A DNA stretch of 64,000 nt from Myotis daubentonii (GCF_963259705.1 NC_081840.1:6691062-6755061), one strand, 5' to 3'. Positions 35,746 to 47,045 are shown, counted from the first letter of the stretch. Notes: generated by a model not told the origin, from the letters alone. Numbers and translations are program-made.

Positions 35746-36544
35746 GGCTAGACCATATGATCATTTCAATAAATACATAAAAAGCATTTAACAAAACTCA
35801 AAAGTCATTCATGATAGAAACTAAAATAACACTATGCATACAGCTAATACCGTATTTTATAAAGAAAGGATAAATTTCTTTTGCACTTCATCTGGGAACA
35901 AGGCAAGAATGCACATTCTCACCGTTCTTATTCAACATTGCACTGAAGGTTCTGGCCAATATGCCGATCAAAATAAATAAATAAACAAACAAATAAACGT
36001 GATCCAGATTGGAAAGAAGTGAAACTGTCTCTATTTTCAGATGACATATTGTTTACACCGAGAATCCAAGGGAATAAACAAAACAGCTACCAGAACTAAT
36101 TAGTGGATTCAGCAAGGTGAACAAATAAGTAGCAGGTAAATACACAAAAGTCAACTGCAGCAAACAACTGTAAAGTAAAAACTGAAAATAACTCCACTTA
36201 TCCCTAAGTGTGTTCTGCTTTTTTATCATAAAAAACAAACAAACAAACAAAAAAAAACCAACAGAAAACACTTAGGAATAATTTAACAAAGTACATGCAC
36301 AACCAGCAGACGGAAAACTACAGAGCATGTTGAGAGAAACTGCAGAAGGCGAACATTACATAAATGGAAAGATATCTCATGATAATGGACCAGAAGACTG
36401 ACCATTCATTGCTGAGATGGCAACTGTGCCCGGACCAACCTCTGGAATGAGTGTGATCCCATTTATCACGCTGGTGCCCTTTTCTGTAGAAACTGGCAAG
36501 CTCATTCTAAAAACGTGCATGGCGTGCAAAGGGCAGATTATCAC

Positions 36545-36757
36545 ACTGTGCATTAAGGTACTTAGTAACCACATGTGGCTACTGAAATTTATATTTGCAT
36601 AAATTATAATTAAATTAAAGAAAAAGTTATGTTCCTCAGCTGCGCTAACCACATTTCAAGGGCTAAATCCCTACATGTGGCTAGTGGTTACCATTTTTTA
36701 AACAGTGCAGATATATAATATTTTTATCATTGCAGAAAATTCTATTAAACAGCAGTG
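36545..36757. mobile_element. Older hAT MITE remnant in LINE-1
   Basis: accacatgtggctactgaaa, gctaaccacatttcaagggc and acatgtggctagtggttacc belong to a common mammalian hAT MITE. The right end reads as cagtg preceded by attctattaaacag. L1 ORF2 text flanks it on both sides. Confidence 0.65.
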
Positions 36758-37257
36758 ACCTCAGCATATGAAGCTATGTTGAAAAACAATAACAAAATTA
36801 GAGGACTTATGCTACCTGACTTTGAAACGTCTATAAAACCACAGGAATCTGAAAATTGTGGTGTTCTGCTAGGGAAACATAGGAGAATATGTTCGTAACT
36901 TGGGGGTAGGCATAAAGCAATAACCATAAAAGAAAAATTGGAAAATTGGACTTCATGAAAATTAAATGTTTCTGCTCATCAAAAGACATCATAAGAAAAA
37001 TTAATAGACGAGCCACCATATAAGAGAAAATATTTTCAAGACAAACATCAGTTACAGGACTGGTATCCAGGACAGATAAAGAACCCCTACAATTCAAAAT
37101 AAAATAATAAAAGCATAATAAAATCACAAACAACCCCTGTCCTCAAAAAGAGAGGGGAAGCAAAGATTTTACAAAGAGACTTTCCAAAAAGATACATCCA
37201 AATGTCCAATAAGCACAAGGAAAAGTCCTCAACATCATTAGAAATTAGGAAAATGTA

Positions 37258-37479
37258 GCCCTAGCTGGTTTGGCTCACTGGATAGAGCATGTCGGTCTGC
37301 TAACTGAAGGGTCCTGGGCTCAGTTCCGGTCAAGGGCACATTCCTAGGTTGCGGGCTCAATCCCCAGCAGGGAGCATGCAGGAAGCAGCTGATCAATGAT
37401 GCTCTCTCATCGATGATGTTTCCATCTCTCTTTCCCTCTCCCTTCCTCTCTGATATCAATTTAAAAAATATTTTTTTTA
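37258..37479 (+). mobile_element. Ves SINE nested in LINE-1
   Basis: gccctagctggtttggctca, then tcctgggctcagttccggtc, ggttgcgggctcaatcccca, a CT tract and an A/T tail. The head differs from the ordinary copies (ggatagagcatgtcggtctg), which suggests another Ves subfamily. Confidence 0.92.
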
Positions 37480-37847
37480 CAAAAGGAATGAACACTCCAA
37501 ATCCTGGTGAGGATGCAATGCAATTGGAACTCACACACCAGTGGCGAGAATGTACAATGATGCAGCCACTTTGAAAAAACACCTGGAAGTTTCCTATAAA
37601 ACCAATCACACGCCTATCCAATGACTTAGCAATTCCACAATTAGGTTTTTACCTAAGGGAAATAAAAACATATATTCATTGACAAAAGGCTTACACAAAA
37701 AAGTGTTTATAGCAGGTTCATTCATAATGGCCAAAAACTAGAAACTGTCCCTTGTGTTCATCAACAACAACAACAAAAAACAGATAAACAAATTGTGATA
37801 CGTTCATATCACAGAACAACACAGCACAGCAAGGAGGACCAAGTACT

Positions 37848-37906
37848 GCCCTGGCCCGGTGGCTCAGTTGGTTGGAGTGTGGTTCCAGTGCCAAAAAGGT
37901 TGTGGA
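37848..37906 (+). mobile_element. Ves SINE 5' fragment
   Basis: Only the head is present: gccctggcccggtggctcag to ccaaaaaggttgtgg. L1 3' UTR text follows directly. Confidence 0.8.
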
Positions 37907-38050
37907 TGAACATAAACAGCAGTGTGGTGGTGGCCAGAGGGAAGGGGTGGAGGGAGAAGGGGGTCCTAATATATGGTGACAGGAGAAGATGTGACTCTGG
38001 GTGGGGACAATATACAGCTCTTGTAACATAGAAACCCACATCTCTCCAGA
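37907..38050 (+). mobile_element. LINE-1 3' UTR fragment
   Basis: ggtggtggccagagggaagg, atatggtgacaggagaagat, aacatagaaacccacatct. It may be the terminal part of the sense L1 that ends just before the SINE fragment. Confidence 0.65.
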
Positions 38051-38199
38051 GCCCTCGTCACGGACACCTTAAAGCCCAGGCTTCCGTTAGGAGCAGTCTT
38101 TGGGGGAAGACTTGGGCTTCTCTGCCCACTGGGGAGTTCCAAACCTGCTCCACATTTCAGGTATTGGTTCCAGAAGCACCCCACTCCCAGGTGCAATAC

Positions 38200-38640
38200 C
38201 TGTATTCACTTTCTCTTGCTGCCTAACAAATTCCCACAGACCTGGCCACTGAAGCAACACCTTCATCATCTCAGAGCGCCCGCAGGTCAGGAGTCCAGGC
38301 GTGTCCCGGTCCTGCGAAGCCCTGCCTCATCTACAGACCCAGCTGGGGAGTGTCTGCTTTTCTAAGCTCGCTCTTTAGTTGTCTTGAGAATTACTTCCCT
38401 GCTGAATGGCTGTGGGTCCAAGCTTCTCACTGGCTCTTGGCTGGAGGCCCCCTCAGATCCCAGGTGCCTTCCACGCACGGTTCTCCACTATGACCACGGT
38501 GTCACGCAGCCCACAAGAAGTCTCCAGCTCCAGTCCACCATGAGCTGGAGTCGGAATTCTGGAACGTTCACTACAGGGACAGCCCACCTGGTCTACAAGA
38601 GGCTACTGGTCATGAGAGCGTTACAGGAAACCATGCTCCG
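38200..38640. mobile_element. Old LTR-like repeat, family unassigned
   Basis: gctgcctaacaaattcccac, then ggtcaggagtccaggcgtgt and later GC-rich text resemble a common mammalian LTR/MaLR-type repeat. Strand and family cannot be fixed by eye. Confidence 0.4.
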
Positions 38641-38860
38641 TGTGAACACCGGGTGAGCACCCTGGGCGGCACCTTAGTGTGTACCCGCCACACTCAGGGG
38701 ATGAACACTTAAGACCTGTTCATTCCACATCAAAAGGAATAACAGATTGAACTCTGAATATGCGAGCTGAATTGTTGAAATGCATCAGTAAAGTGAGATG
38801 GATTGATGGAGGGAGAGAGGGATGCATCGATGGATAAACACATGATAAACAAACTATAGT

Positions 38861-39079
38861 GCCCGGCCGGCGTGGCTCAGGGGTTGAGTGTTGTCCTATG
38901 AACCAGGCAATCACGGTTGGATTCCTGGTCAGGGCACATGCCCTGGTTCTAGGCTCGATCCCCAGTAGGGGGCGTGCAGAAGGCAGCCAATTGATAATTC
39001 TCTCATCATTGATGTTTCTAGCTCTCTCTCCTCTCCCTTCCTCTCTGAAATGAACAAAAATATACATATTTTTTAAAAG
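38861..39079 (+). mobile_element. Ves SINE
   Basis: gcccggccggcgtggctcag, gaaccaggcaatcacggttg, ccccagtagggggcgtgcag, tctctgaaatgaacaaaaat. Structure is complete. Confidence 0.95.
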
Positions 39080-40744
39080 AAACTAATAGCAAAATGTTAG
39101 TGGCAAATTCTAGGTGTGAGAATATGAGTGGTCATTGAAAATTTTTGCTATATACTTGAAATTTTTCATATTAAACTATTAGAAAAATAAATGTATACTT
39201 ATTTATAGCAGAGTATAGACACAGCGGTTATCAGTGACTAATGAGAATGAGTCTTCACTATTTCTTTATACTTTTCAGCATGTCCTCACTATATTCCAAT
39301 AAGCAGGAATTTTGTGTATAACCAGCAGTTGGGAAAATTAATGTATAAAGTAGTTATCAAACTAAAGCACGGGCCTCCAACATCTTCACTGCATTCCCAG
39401 GCATCAGGCTCTGAGAGATCAGGACGTGACCCCCCGGACATTCTTAAACTTCCCTGAAAGCCAGCTATGGATTAATCATTCACAAACTCATTGACACCCT
39501 CTGGAATCTCATGCTTTTAGAATGCATCATCTCTTGGACATAACAGTTGCGTAACAGCAGCACAAGTTAGGTACAAATGTTCTTTTGATATGTCCTAAAA
39601 CTATCTCTGTTCTCCTCTCTGGTTTACTAATAGTTCTGAATTTGGTAAATTAATCTAAGTCCAGCTGATCTCAGTGACTCAGACTCCATGCTAAACACAA
39701 ATGCCATGCAAAACTGCAGCTCTTCGGGCTGAAACAACAACATACCTGGTAGTACCTATTAGTGTCATGCTTGTGTAGGTAAGTGAATTAGTCAGTGTTA
39801 CTTAAACCGTGTCATGACACGGCCAAGAAAAACAACTTCATTCAGGAAATGAAGTAATTAACTGGTGTAAGCAGGCCTGGACATTGCCATTTTCATTTTC
39901 TTTTTTTTACAAGAGGAAGGAGTTCTGTCCAGCCACGCACATTATGAAGGCATTTGCATTTAATAAGTCGGTCCTAACGTACATACGGAAGAAAGTTCTA
40001 AGGCTACTTGTTGGCTGCTAATGGATTATCTATGCTCCCCCCCAAATCATCGGATCTATAAGTATTAGTCACTTCCTCTGTGTTGCTTCTGTGCTACAGG
40101 CAAAACTACAGCAAAAAAAAGAGAGAAAGTAAATGTGCAAAATCATTACCAAATCATACAATACAGCAAATAACATGCTAAAATTACTAACAGTTTAATC
40201 CAGTGTTTGTTAAGCCAGACTCTGGAAGCACGAAAGCAAGATATTACTCATGCCTTAAAGAGCTCCTGGTGCCAAGCAGAACAGAGCTGGGACGTCAGCC
40301 CTCAACAACTATTTGTTAAACTAAATCAGACCCAGAAAAGTCAGTGAGTTTACAGCGCTGGTAAGAATTAGTGGGCAAGAGAGCCAGGTCCTTAGAGGAT
40401 CGGTTGGGTTTGGATTGGCAAAAGTAAAACAGAGAAATGGCCTTAAGTATCACCTTTAATTTGGGGGTTAAACAATGGCAACAACATCGATATTGTTTGA
40501 GGTGTAACAGTAACCTGGCTGCCCCAGGATGGAGCGCAATCTCACACTATAGCATGGGGCTTGGGGGGACAGTGTCTCTTGGGGTATGGCAAATATGATG
40601 AGGATAAAGGATAAAGAAGCAAACAGTGATTTCTATATTCTTAACCAGTGTTCCCTGTTAAAGTTTTAGAGGCATTATGGAAAATTGCAGGTTGGGGAAG
40701 GGGGTTGCAAACAATTTTGTTTGGGAAGTGCTATTTGAATTTTT
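39080..40744. other. Unique sequence with a decayed L1 3' end at about 39100-39350
   Basis: ttcatattaaactattagaa and tttatacttttcagcatgtc resemble old L1M 3' UTR text. The remainder is single-copy and AT-rich, with repeat-free stretches at 39840-40020. No gene is supported. Confidence 0.45.
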
Positions 40745-40839
40745 AACAGCCCTACTGACCTAAAATGGACATGCAATGAACTGCATATATTTAAAGTATA
40801 TAATTTTATAAGTTTTGATATATGTATATATGTACATGT

Positions 40840-40862
40840 GTATATATATGTGTGTGTGTATG

Positions 40863-40906
<44 letters not shown>
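40840..40906. repeat. TG/TA/CA microsatellite with palindromic centre
   Basis: A tatatg/tgtgtg stretch turns at gtatgtatac into a (CA)20 tract. TG on the left and CA on the right make an imperfect palindrome. The CA tract ends exactly at the Helitron CTAG. Confidence 0.93.
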
Positions 40907-40910
<4 letters not shown>

Positions 40911-41490
40911 AGGCCCATTGCATGAAGATTCGTGCAATAGGCCTTCTTTCCCCTGGCGGCCAGCACCAGTTTTCCTCTGGCACCCAGGACCCAGACCTTC
41001 ACTCTGGCCACCGCCTTCCATCTTCGCTCTAGACAGTCTTTGCTGCAGCTGGAGCCTTCAGTCTTTGCTCCTCGCTCCTGCCGGAGTCTTCAGTCTCGGG
41101 CCAGAGCTGCTCCTGTAGCTCCTTCCGCCCCCCACCCTCCCCTTCATAGCTTGATCGCTGCATTGCCTGCAGACCTTGCCGATGGGCTCCAGGGTCCCAG
41201 GGGGTCGCCTTGCCTGTGGCCCGGCTTTCTGATCACAACCACGATCATGGGCCGCAGGCAAGGCGGCTCCTGGGTCCCGGGGGGCGGCCTTGTCTGCGGC
41301 CTGGCTTTCTGGCGGTTCCTGGGGTTACACAGGGGGCCTGGATGGTGGCTCCTGGTGTCCCGCCCTGCCGGCAGTATGCAAATTAGCCACCATCTTTGTT
41401 GGTGGTTAATTTGCATATCACGCTGATCAGCCAATGGCAGTGGTAGCGAAGCTATGGCTAATTACCATGTTTGTCTATTATTAGATAGGA
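40907..41490 (-). mobile_element. Helitron, left member of a head-to-head pair
   Basis: On the minus strand it begins tcctatctaataatagacaa and ends with the hairpin attgcacgaatcttcatgca, then atgggcctctag. The flanks are A (40906) and T (41491). It is 584 bp, GC-rich inside, with an internal imperfect repeat of about 40 bp. No helicase or Rep frame is present. It shares ends and interior blocks with the element at 41493-41819. Confidence 0.93.
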
Positions 41491-41492
41491 TA

Positions 41493-41819
41493 TCTACACT
41501 AATAAAAGAGAAACATGCAAATTGGTATCACTCTGCTATGCCCACCAGCCAATCAGAGTGACTATGCAAATTAACCCAACAAAGATGGTGGTTAATATGC
41601 ATATGCAGGCACAGAGCAGAGACTGAAGGCTCCGGCCGGAGTGAGGAGTGAAGACTGAAGACTGAAGACTGAAGACTAAAGAGGCTGAAGCGGAGAAGCC
41701 AAGCCTTGCTGCGGCCGGACCAAAGGCCTGGTTCCCGGGTGCTGAGGAAAACTGGTGCCAGCAGCCAGGGGAAGGAAGGAAGGCCTATTGCGCGAATCTT
41801 CATGCCAACGGGCTTCTAG
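41493..41819 (+). mobile_element. Helitron, right member of the head-to-head pair
   Basis: 5' end tctacactaataaaagagaa, 3' end gcgcgaatcttcatgccaac, then gggcttctag. The flanks are A and T. It is 327 bp and includes a 7-bp tandem repeat (gaagact) at 41650-41677. It is an internally shorter relative of the opposite-strand neighbour. Confidence 0.93.
41650..41677 (+). repeat. (gaagact)4 tandem repeat in Helitron
   Basis: Four exact 7-bp units. The opposite-strand Helitron has only dispersed versions (gactgaagact, gactgaaggct). Confidence 0.92.
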
Positions 41820-43836
41820 TGTATATATATGAACCTATCACCACAATTAAGATAATAAAAACATTTATCACCTCCCCCACCAAAAGTTTCCTATGTCCCT
41901 CTGTATTGCCTCTGGGCCACTGTCCCTCTTGCCACTAATCTGCTTTCTGTCACTATAGGTTAGTTTGCTTTTTCTATAACCTTTTCTGATGAACTCATAC
42001 TGTGTACTCCATTTATCTGGCTTCTTTCACTCAGTGTAATTAATCTAAAACCCACCCATGTTGTAGCACATGTTTGCAGTTCATTTCTTTGTATTGACGA
42101 GTAGTATTCCATTGTATGGATATACCCAGCTTATCCATTCACCTATGGATAGGCATTTGGGCTGTTTCTAGATACTGGCAATTACAAATAAAGCTACGAT
42201 GAACATTTACGTACAAGTCTTTATGTGGCCATAACTCCATACATATATGTCATTTCTCTTGGAGTGGAATGGCCTTCAAGCTGTTTTCTTCCCAAAGTGG
42301 CTTCTACAATCCCAGTTGCAGCATACAAGAGTTCCGAATGCCCACTTCTTTGTCAACACTTGCTATGGTCAGTCTTTTTAATTTATCCACCTTAATGTAT
42401 GTGTGTGTGGTGGTAGCTTATTAGGTCTTTAATTTACAGTCCCCTAATGACTAACGATGTAGCATCTTTTCATGCCCTGGTTGGCCATCCATACATATCT
42501 TCCTTGGTGAAGTATCTGTTCAAAGTGTTTGCCAATTTTTAAGTTAGATTGTTTTCTTCTGAGTTTTTTAAGTTCTTTATATATTCTGGGTACATCTTTA
42601 ATCAGATACATGGCTTATGAACATTTTCTCCAGCCTCCTCACTTGCCCAAGAATGCCTTTTGAAAAGCAGATGTTTTGAATCTTGATGAAGTCCAATTTG
42701 TCAATGTGTTCTTTTATGTGTCATGCTTTTGTTGTATCTAAGAAGTCCTTGCCTAATACAACATCACAACAGTTTTTCCCCCTTTTCTTCTAAAAGTTCT
42801 GAGGTTTGACTGCACAGCCTTGGTTACTGTCATCCTGTGATGTCATGAAATCGAAAAACGTTCATTTTCACAGTCCTTTTGGTTCTTCTAGGTCCTTTAC
42901 ATTTCCATAGGAATTTTAGCATTGGTTTGTCAAGTACTACAAAAGCACCCGCTGAGATTCTGGTCAGAAGGGCATTGAATCCACTCAGCAACTGGGGAGC
43001 GTTTATTCACATGTGAGCCATAATGACCCTCCTGACCCAAGGGAAGTGCACAACTCCATGTCTGCAGGCTTTCCTTGATTTCTCTCAGCAATGTTGGTGG
43101 TTTTCAGTGTCTAGAACCTGCACATCTTTCGTCAAATTTATCCTTAGTGTAGTTCATATGTTTGATGCTATTATAAGAGGTATTTCTAAATTTTGATGTG
43201 TGATTTTTAGTGTTAATATACAGAAAGACAATTGATATTTATGGGTTGATTTTGTATCCTACGACTTTGCTAAAATAACTTAGTCAATCTGGTAGCTGTT
43301 TTGTAGATTCAGATTTTTAACATCAACAATCACATCACTTGTGAATAAGGTCAGTTTTACATCTTCTTTTCCAAATTAGTTGCCTTTTATTTCTTTTTCT
43401 TGCCTGATTGCCCTGGCTAGAACCCCCAGTACAAGAACGAATAGAAGTGATAGGAGAACACCTCCTTGCCTTGCTCCCGATCTCAGAGTAAAAGCATTCC
43501 GTCTGTGATGTTAGCTGGAAGCTTTCTACAGATGCCATATATCACATTGAGGAAGTCCCTTCAATTCCTAGTGAGCTGAGAGTTCTTATAAGGGACAGAT
43601 ATTGATCTTGTTAAATGCTTTTGAAGAGAGAAGGAGAAAGCCTCTGTTGAAATGACCATGTGGTTTTTCTTTCTGTTTGTAAATATAGTGATTGTATGAA
43701 ATTAAATCAATAATGCATCCCCGGGATAAACCCCATGTGGCCATGATGTATGATTCTTTAACGTTATTTGGGCAATTTGCTAACATTTTGTTCCTAATTT
43801 TTGCATCTATTTTCATGAAGGGCATTGGTCTCTGGT

Positions 43837-43838
<2 letters not shown>

Positions 43839-43900
<62 letters not shown>
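43839..43900. repeat. (CT)31 microsatellite
   Basis: About 62 bp of perfect CT repeat within the antisense L1. Confidence 0.97.
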
Positions 43901-43904
<4 letters not shown>

Positions 43905-45186
43905 TAATTTGGTACCAGAGTAGTGTTGGTCTCATACAATGAGCTGAGAACAATTCCCTCATCTTCAATTTTTAAAAAATGATTGTGTAGAACCAGTATA
44001 TTTTTTCTTCTTTAAATGTGTTGTAGAATTTACCAGTAAAGCCATTTCGGCTTGATTTTCTTTACCGGAGGGTATTTAACTATAAACACCATTTCTATAA
44101 TAACTACAGGGCTATTGAGATTAAATTTTAATGAGTGAGCATTGGCAATTCATGTTGTTCATGCTATTTCTTCATCTTTTCTAAGTTGCAAATTTATTGG
44201 CATAAATGTTTTCATATTATTCCCTTGTTATGTTTTAAACAACTGTATAATCTATAGTGATATCACCTCACTCATTTCTGATATTGGTCATTTGTTTCTT
44301 CTCTTTTTCCCCCCTTGTAAGTCTGCATAGAGGTTTATCAGTTTTATTGATATATTCAAAGAATCAGCTTTGGTTTCATCACTTTTTCTCTATTGTCACT
44401 TTAATTTTATTTGTCATTGATTTTCACTCTGATCTTTTTATTTTCTTTCTTCTACTTAATTTGAATTTACTTTGTCTTCTTTCTCTTATTTATTAAGGTA
44501 GAAACTGAGGCCACTAATTTAAGATATTTCTTCTAATAAAGGAGCATGCAAAATATTTCCCTTAAGTACACCATAAGCAGCATCTCACAAATTCTGACAT
44601 TTAGTGTTTTAATTTTCATTACATTTAAAATACTTTCTAAGTTCCCTCTAGATTTCTTCTTTGATCCATGGTTTATTGACAAGTGTATTCTTTAGTTTCC
44701 AGCTGTTTGCCTAGATATCTTTCTGTTGCTGACTTCTGATCTAATTTCATTGCGCTCAGAGAATGCTCTTCGTATGACTTGAAACCTCCTTAAATTTATT
44801 GGGATTTATTGTATGGTCCAGAATATGACCTATTTTGGTAAATATGCCATGTCCAATTCAAAGTGCATTCTTATATTGTTGGATGGATTGCTCCATAAAT
44901 ACCAACCAAGTCAAATTGTTCTGGTCTTACCAATTATTGAGAGAGGTGTATGGAAATCCCGGGCTGTAATTGTGGATTTTCTAACTCTCCTCGAAAGTCT
45001 CTCATATTTGCTTCACTTGTTTCAAAGTTCTGTTATTAGGTTCTGTTATTAAGATGTCATCCTGCTGAATGGACATCAATGTCATCATGAAATGGCCTTC
45101 TTTATCCCTGGTGATATTCTTTGCTCTACTATCAACTTCATTGGGTATTAATATAAATAATCTAACTTTCTTTTGATTATTATTAT

Positions 45187-45401
45187 ATAGTGTCCTGATG
45201 CACAATTTCGTGCACATTGAGAAGAAATTAATTAGAAGCAATATTTTAATATCGCTACTCACCCTTTCTCTATAATAGAAGTGTCAACCAAATCCATAAT
45301 CGACAATGACCAATTGAAACACATGCATGCAATTGGTGCCAGCGAGAGCTTTATATGTATTGTGCATGTGCAAGCCAACTTAGCCTTTTATATATGTAGG
45401 A
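45187..45401 (-). mobile_element. Inner Helitron unit sharing the 3' end
   Basis: A self-contained small Helitron: 5' tcctacatatataaaaggct at 45401 to the same 3' hairpin at 45187-45225. Its 5' end differs from the outer one (ctaagttgg versus ctaatatgc after the common motif), so the two are different subfamilies. Confidence 0.75.
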
Positions 45402-45639
45402 TAAACTTGCTTAATTAGACCTGCTTTCTGATTCAGCTCAACATTTTCCAGCCTAGTGAAGCACCCCAACTTCTCTTTCAGGTAATTGTCAGTAACACAG
45501 CAGTAAATATCAATACAAAGCAGATTATCATTGTAGATCACGCAGGGAGAACAAAGGGTAAAATATTTAACTGCAGACTATATTCTGCGCAGTGAGAAAA
45601 CCTGAAGTCATTTTCAAGGTCCACCATTTCTTACTTCTT

Positions 45640-45800
45640 TTCAGTTGGGTCAAGTTTCTAAGCTTTCTAAATCTCTGTTTTCCAGCTAATGAAAAGAAAA
45701 TAGGATTCCACCAAGTCTCCTATCTACCTACTCCAGGACTTCTGTGAGGATCAAATGAGATGAGGTACAGAAAAATGCTTCACAGACATTTGGTTAAAAT
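45640..45800 (+). mobile_element. MIR SINE inside the Helitron
   Basis: ttgggtcaagtttctaagct, tctctgttttccagctaatg, ctgtgaggatcaaatgagat, gaggtacagaaaaatgcttc follow the MIR plus-strand order. MIR is mammal-wide and far older than bat Helitrons, so its presence marks acquired host sequence. Confidence 0.72.
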
Positions 45801-46401
45801 ATAAAATGTTTCCACCTGGCTATAAAGCAAGTTGTGTTCCTGGGCTGAAGAAACTGCAAGGAGGCTAGTCGCTAAGGAGAGGAAGCCGGGTGTTGCTATG
45901 TGACATCATTACCCAGATGGACACTTAGCATATTAGCCTTTTATATATATAGATTACTAAATCTTTTCCCATATCTGTGTCTTCATATTAAGAACCATTT
46001 TATTTTGTTTTGTTTTTGTAGGCAGCATACAGTTGAGTACTCCTTTTTTATCCAATCTAACAATCTCTGCTTCTGAATTGGGGTATCTTCACCATTTACA
46101 TTTTTTAATGTGAATACTGATAAGATTAAGTTTATAAACCTATATACTTATTAATCAATAGTATTCCAATAAAATTAATTTAAATGTTTAATTAATAAAT
46201 CTATAAACTTGCTGTTTCCTAGTCCTTCCTACTCATTGTTCTTTTCTTCTCTTCTTTTGTATTAATTGTATGTTTTTTGTAATTTTACTTTATTTCTTTT
46301 GTTAGCTTATGAGCAACATTTCTGTGTTTTGCTGTTTTACTAGTGGCTTTGAGATTCATAGTGTACTTGGTTTGTTTTGTTAATCATCACCCAAGGAAAA
46401 T

Positions 46402-46459
46402 TTTTGTATTTTTTTTAGAGAGTGGAACGGAGGTAAGAGAGGGAGAGACAGAGAGGGGG

Positions 46460-46500
<41 letters not shown>

Positions 46501-46664
46501 CGATGAGAGAGACACATCAATTGGTTACCTCCAGCTCCAGCACATGGCCCCAAGTACTAGGGATGGAACCTGCAACCCAGGTATGTGCCCTTGACCAGGA
46601 ATTGAACCCAAGAACCTTCAGTGCATGGGCTGGTGCTCTAACCACTGAGAACACTGACCAGGGT
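46402..46664 (-). mobile_element. Ves SINE, minus strand, with GA microsatellite
   Basis: Reverse-complement SINE text: atcgatgagagagacacatc, tggttacctccagctccagc, gtatgtgcccttgaccagga, ctctaaccactgagaacact. The CT tract of the SINE has expanded to about 40 bp of GA at 46454-46495. It is inserted in the antisense L1. Confidence 0.9.
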
Positions 46665-47045
46665 GCACAGTGCACATTTTTAACTTATCACTGTCTACCT
46701 TCACCAGATATTATATTGCTTTGCATATAGGATCTGAATCTTAGCATAGTATACTTCCCTTTTTCCTCTGCTGACCTTTATGCTACGGTTGTTAGGGACT
46801 TTACTTTTATACGTGTTATAAACCTCACACTATATTACTACTTCTTAAATCAGCCAACTGTCTTTAAAAGATATCTAAATCGTAAGAAAAACAACTTAAA
46901 TATTGGCCCACGTAGTTACCATTTCCAGTGCTATTCCCATATGTAATCGATATTTCGATATGGTAACAATATCCTTGTGCCGGAAGGAAGTCCTACACCT
47001 TTCTTACAGCACCATCTACGGCTGACAAACTCTTTTGGCTTCTGA

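Larger units (their letters stand above)
30735..37847 (+). mobile_element. Long sense LINE-1 relic, repeatedly interrupted
   Basis: L1 text runs in 5'-to-3' order. ORF1-like sequence comes first (caaagcaaccagagaaaaat near 31664). ORF2 follows (catcatgaccaagtaggatt near 35508, gaccatatgatcatttcaat near 35750, catcaaaagacatcataaga near 36978). The terminal part is gaatgtacaatgatgcagcc near 37547. Ves SINEs, Helitrons, a hAT MITE and an older hAT sit inside it. Stops and frameshifts abound, so no functional reverse transcriptase remains. Confidence 0.8.
45187..45953 (-). mobile_element. Chimeric Helitron carrying captured host DNA
   Basis: On the minus strand the unit begins tctatatatataaaaggcta at 45953 and ends near 45187 in the hairpin gtgcacgaaattgtgcat, then caggacactat (CTAG appears mutated to CTAT). 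A second 5'-like terminus, tcctacatatataaaaggct, starts at 45401. Between the two lies single-copy-like DNA with a MIR. Antisense L1 text is continuous across the outer edges, so the whole 767 bp arrived as one insertion or as nested ones. Confidence 0.8.
40745..47045 (-). mobile_element. Long antisense LINE-1 relic, repeatedly interrupted
   Basis: Read on the minus strand this is an L1 from 3' UTR (left) towards ORF1 (right). Markers include agtattccattgtatggata near 42105, gtccaatttgtcaatgtgtt near 42690, tttgctaaaataacttagtc near 43266, atccatggtttattgacaag near 44663, and taggcagcatacagttgagt near 46018. Two Helitrons, a chimeric Helitron, a CT microsatellite and a Ves SINE interrupt it. 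It is inactive. Confidence 0.8.

Noticed and set aside
35569..35751. Short frame across 35569-35751
   Set aside because: It reads through the hAT MITE and its L1 flanks; artefact.
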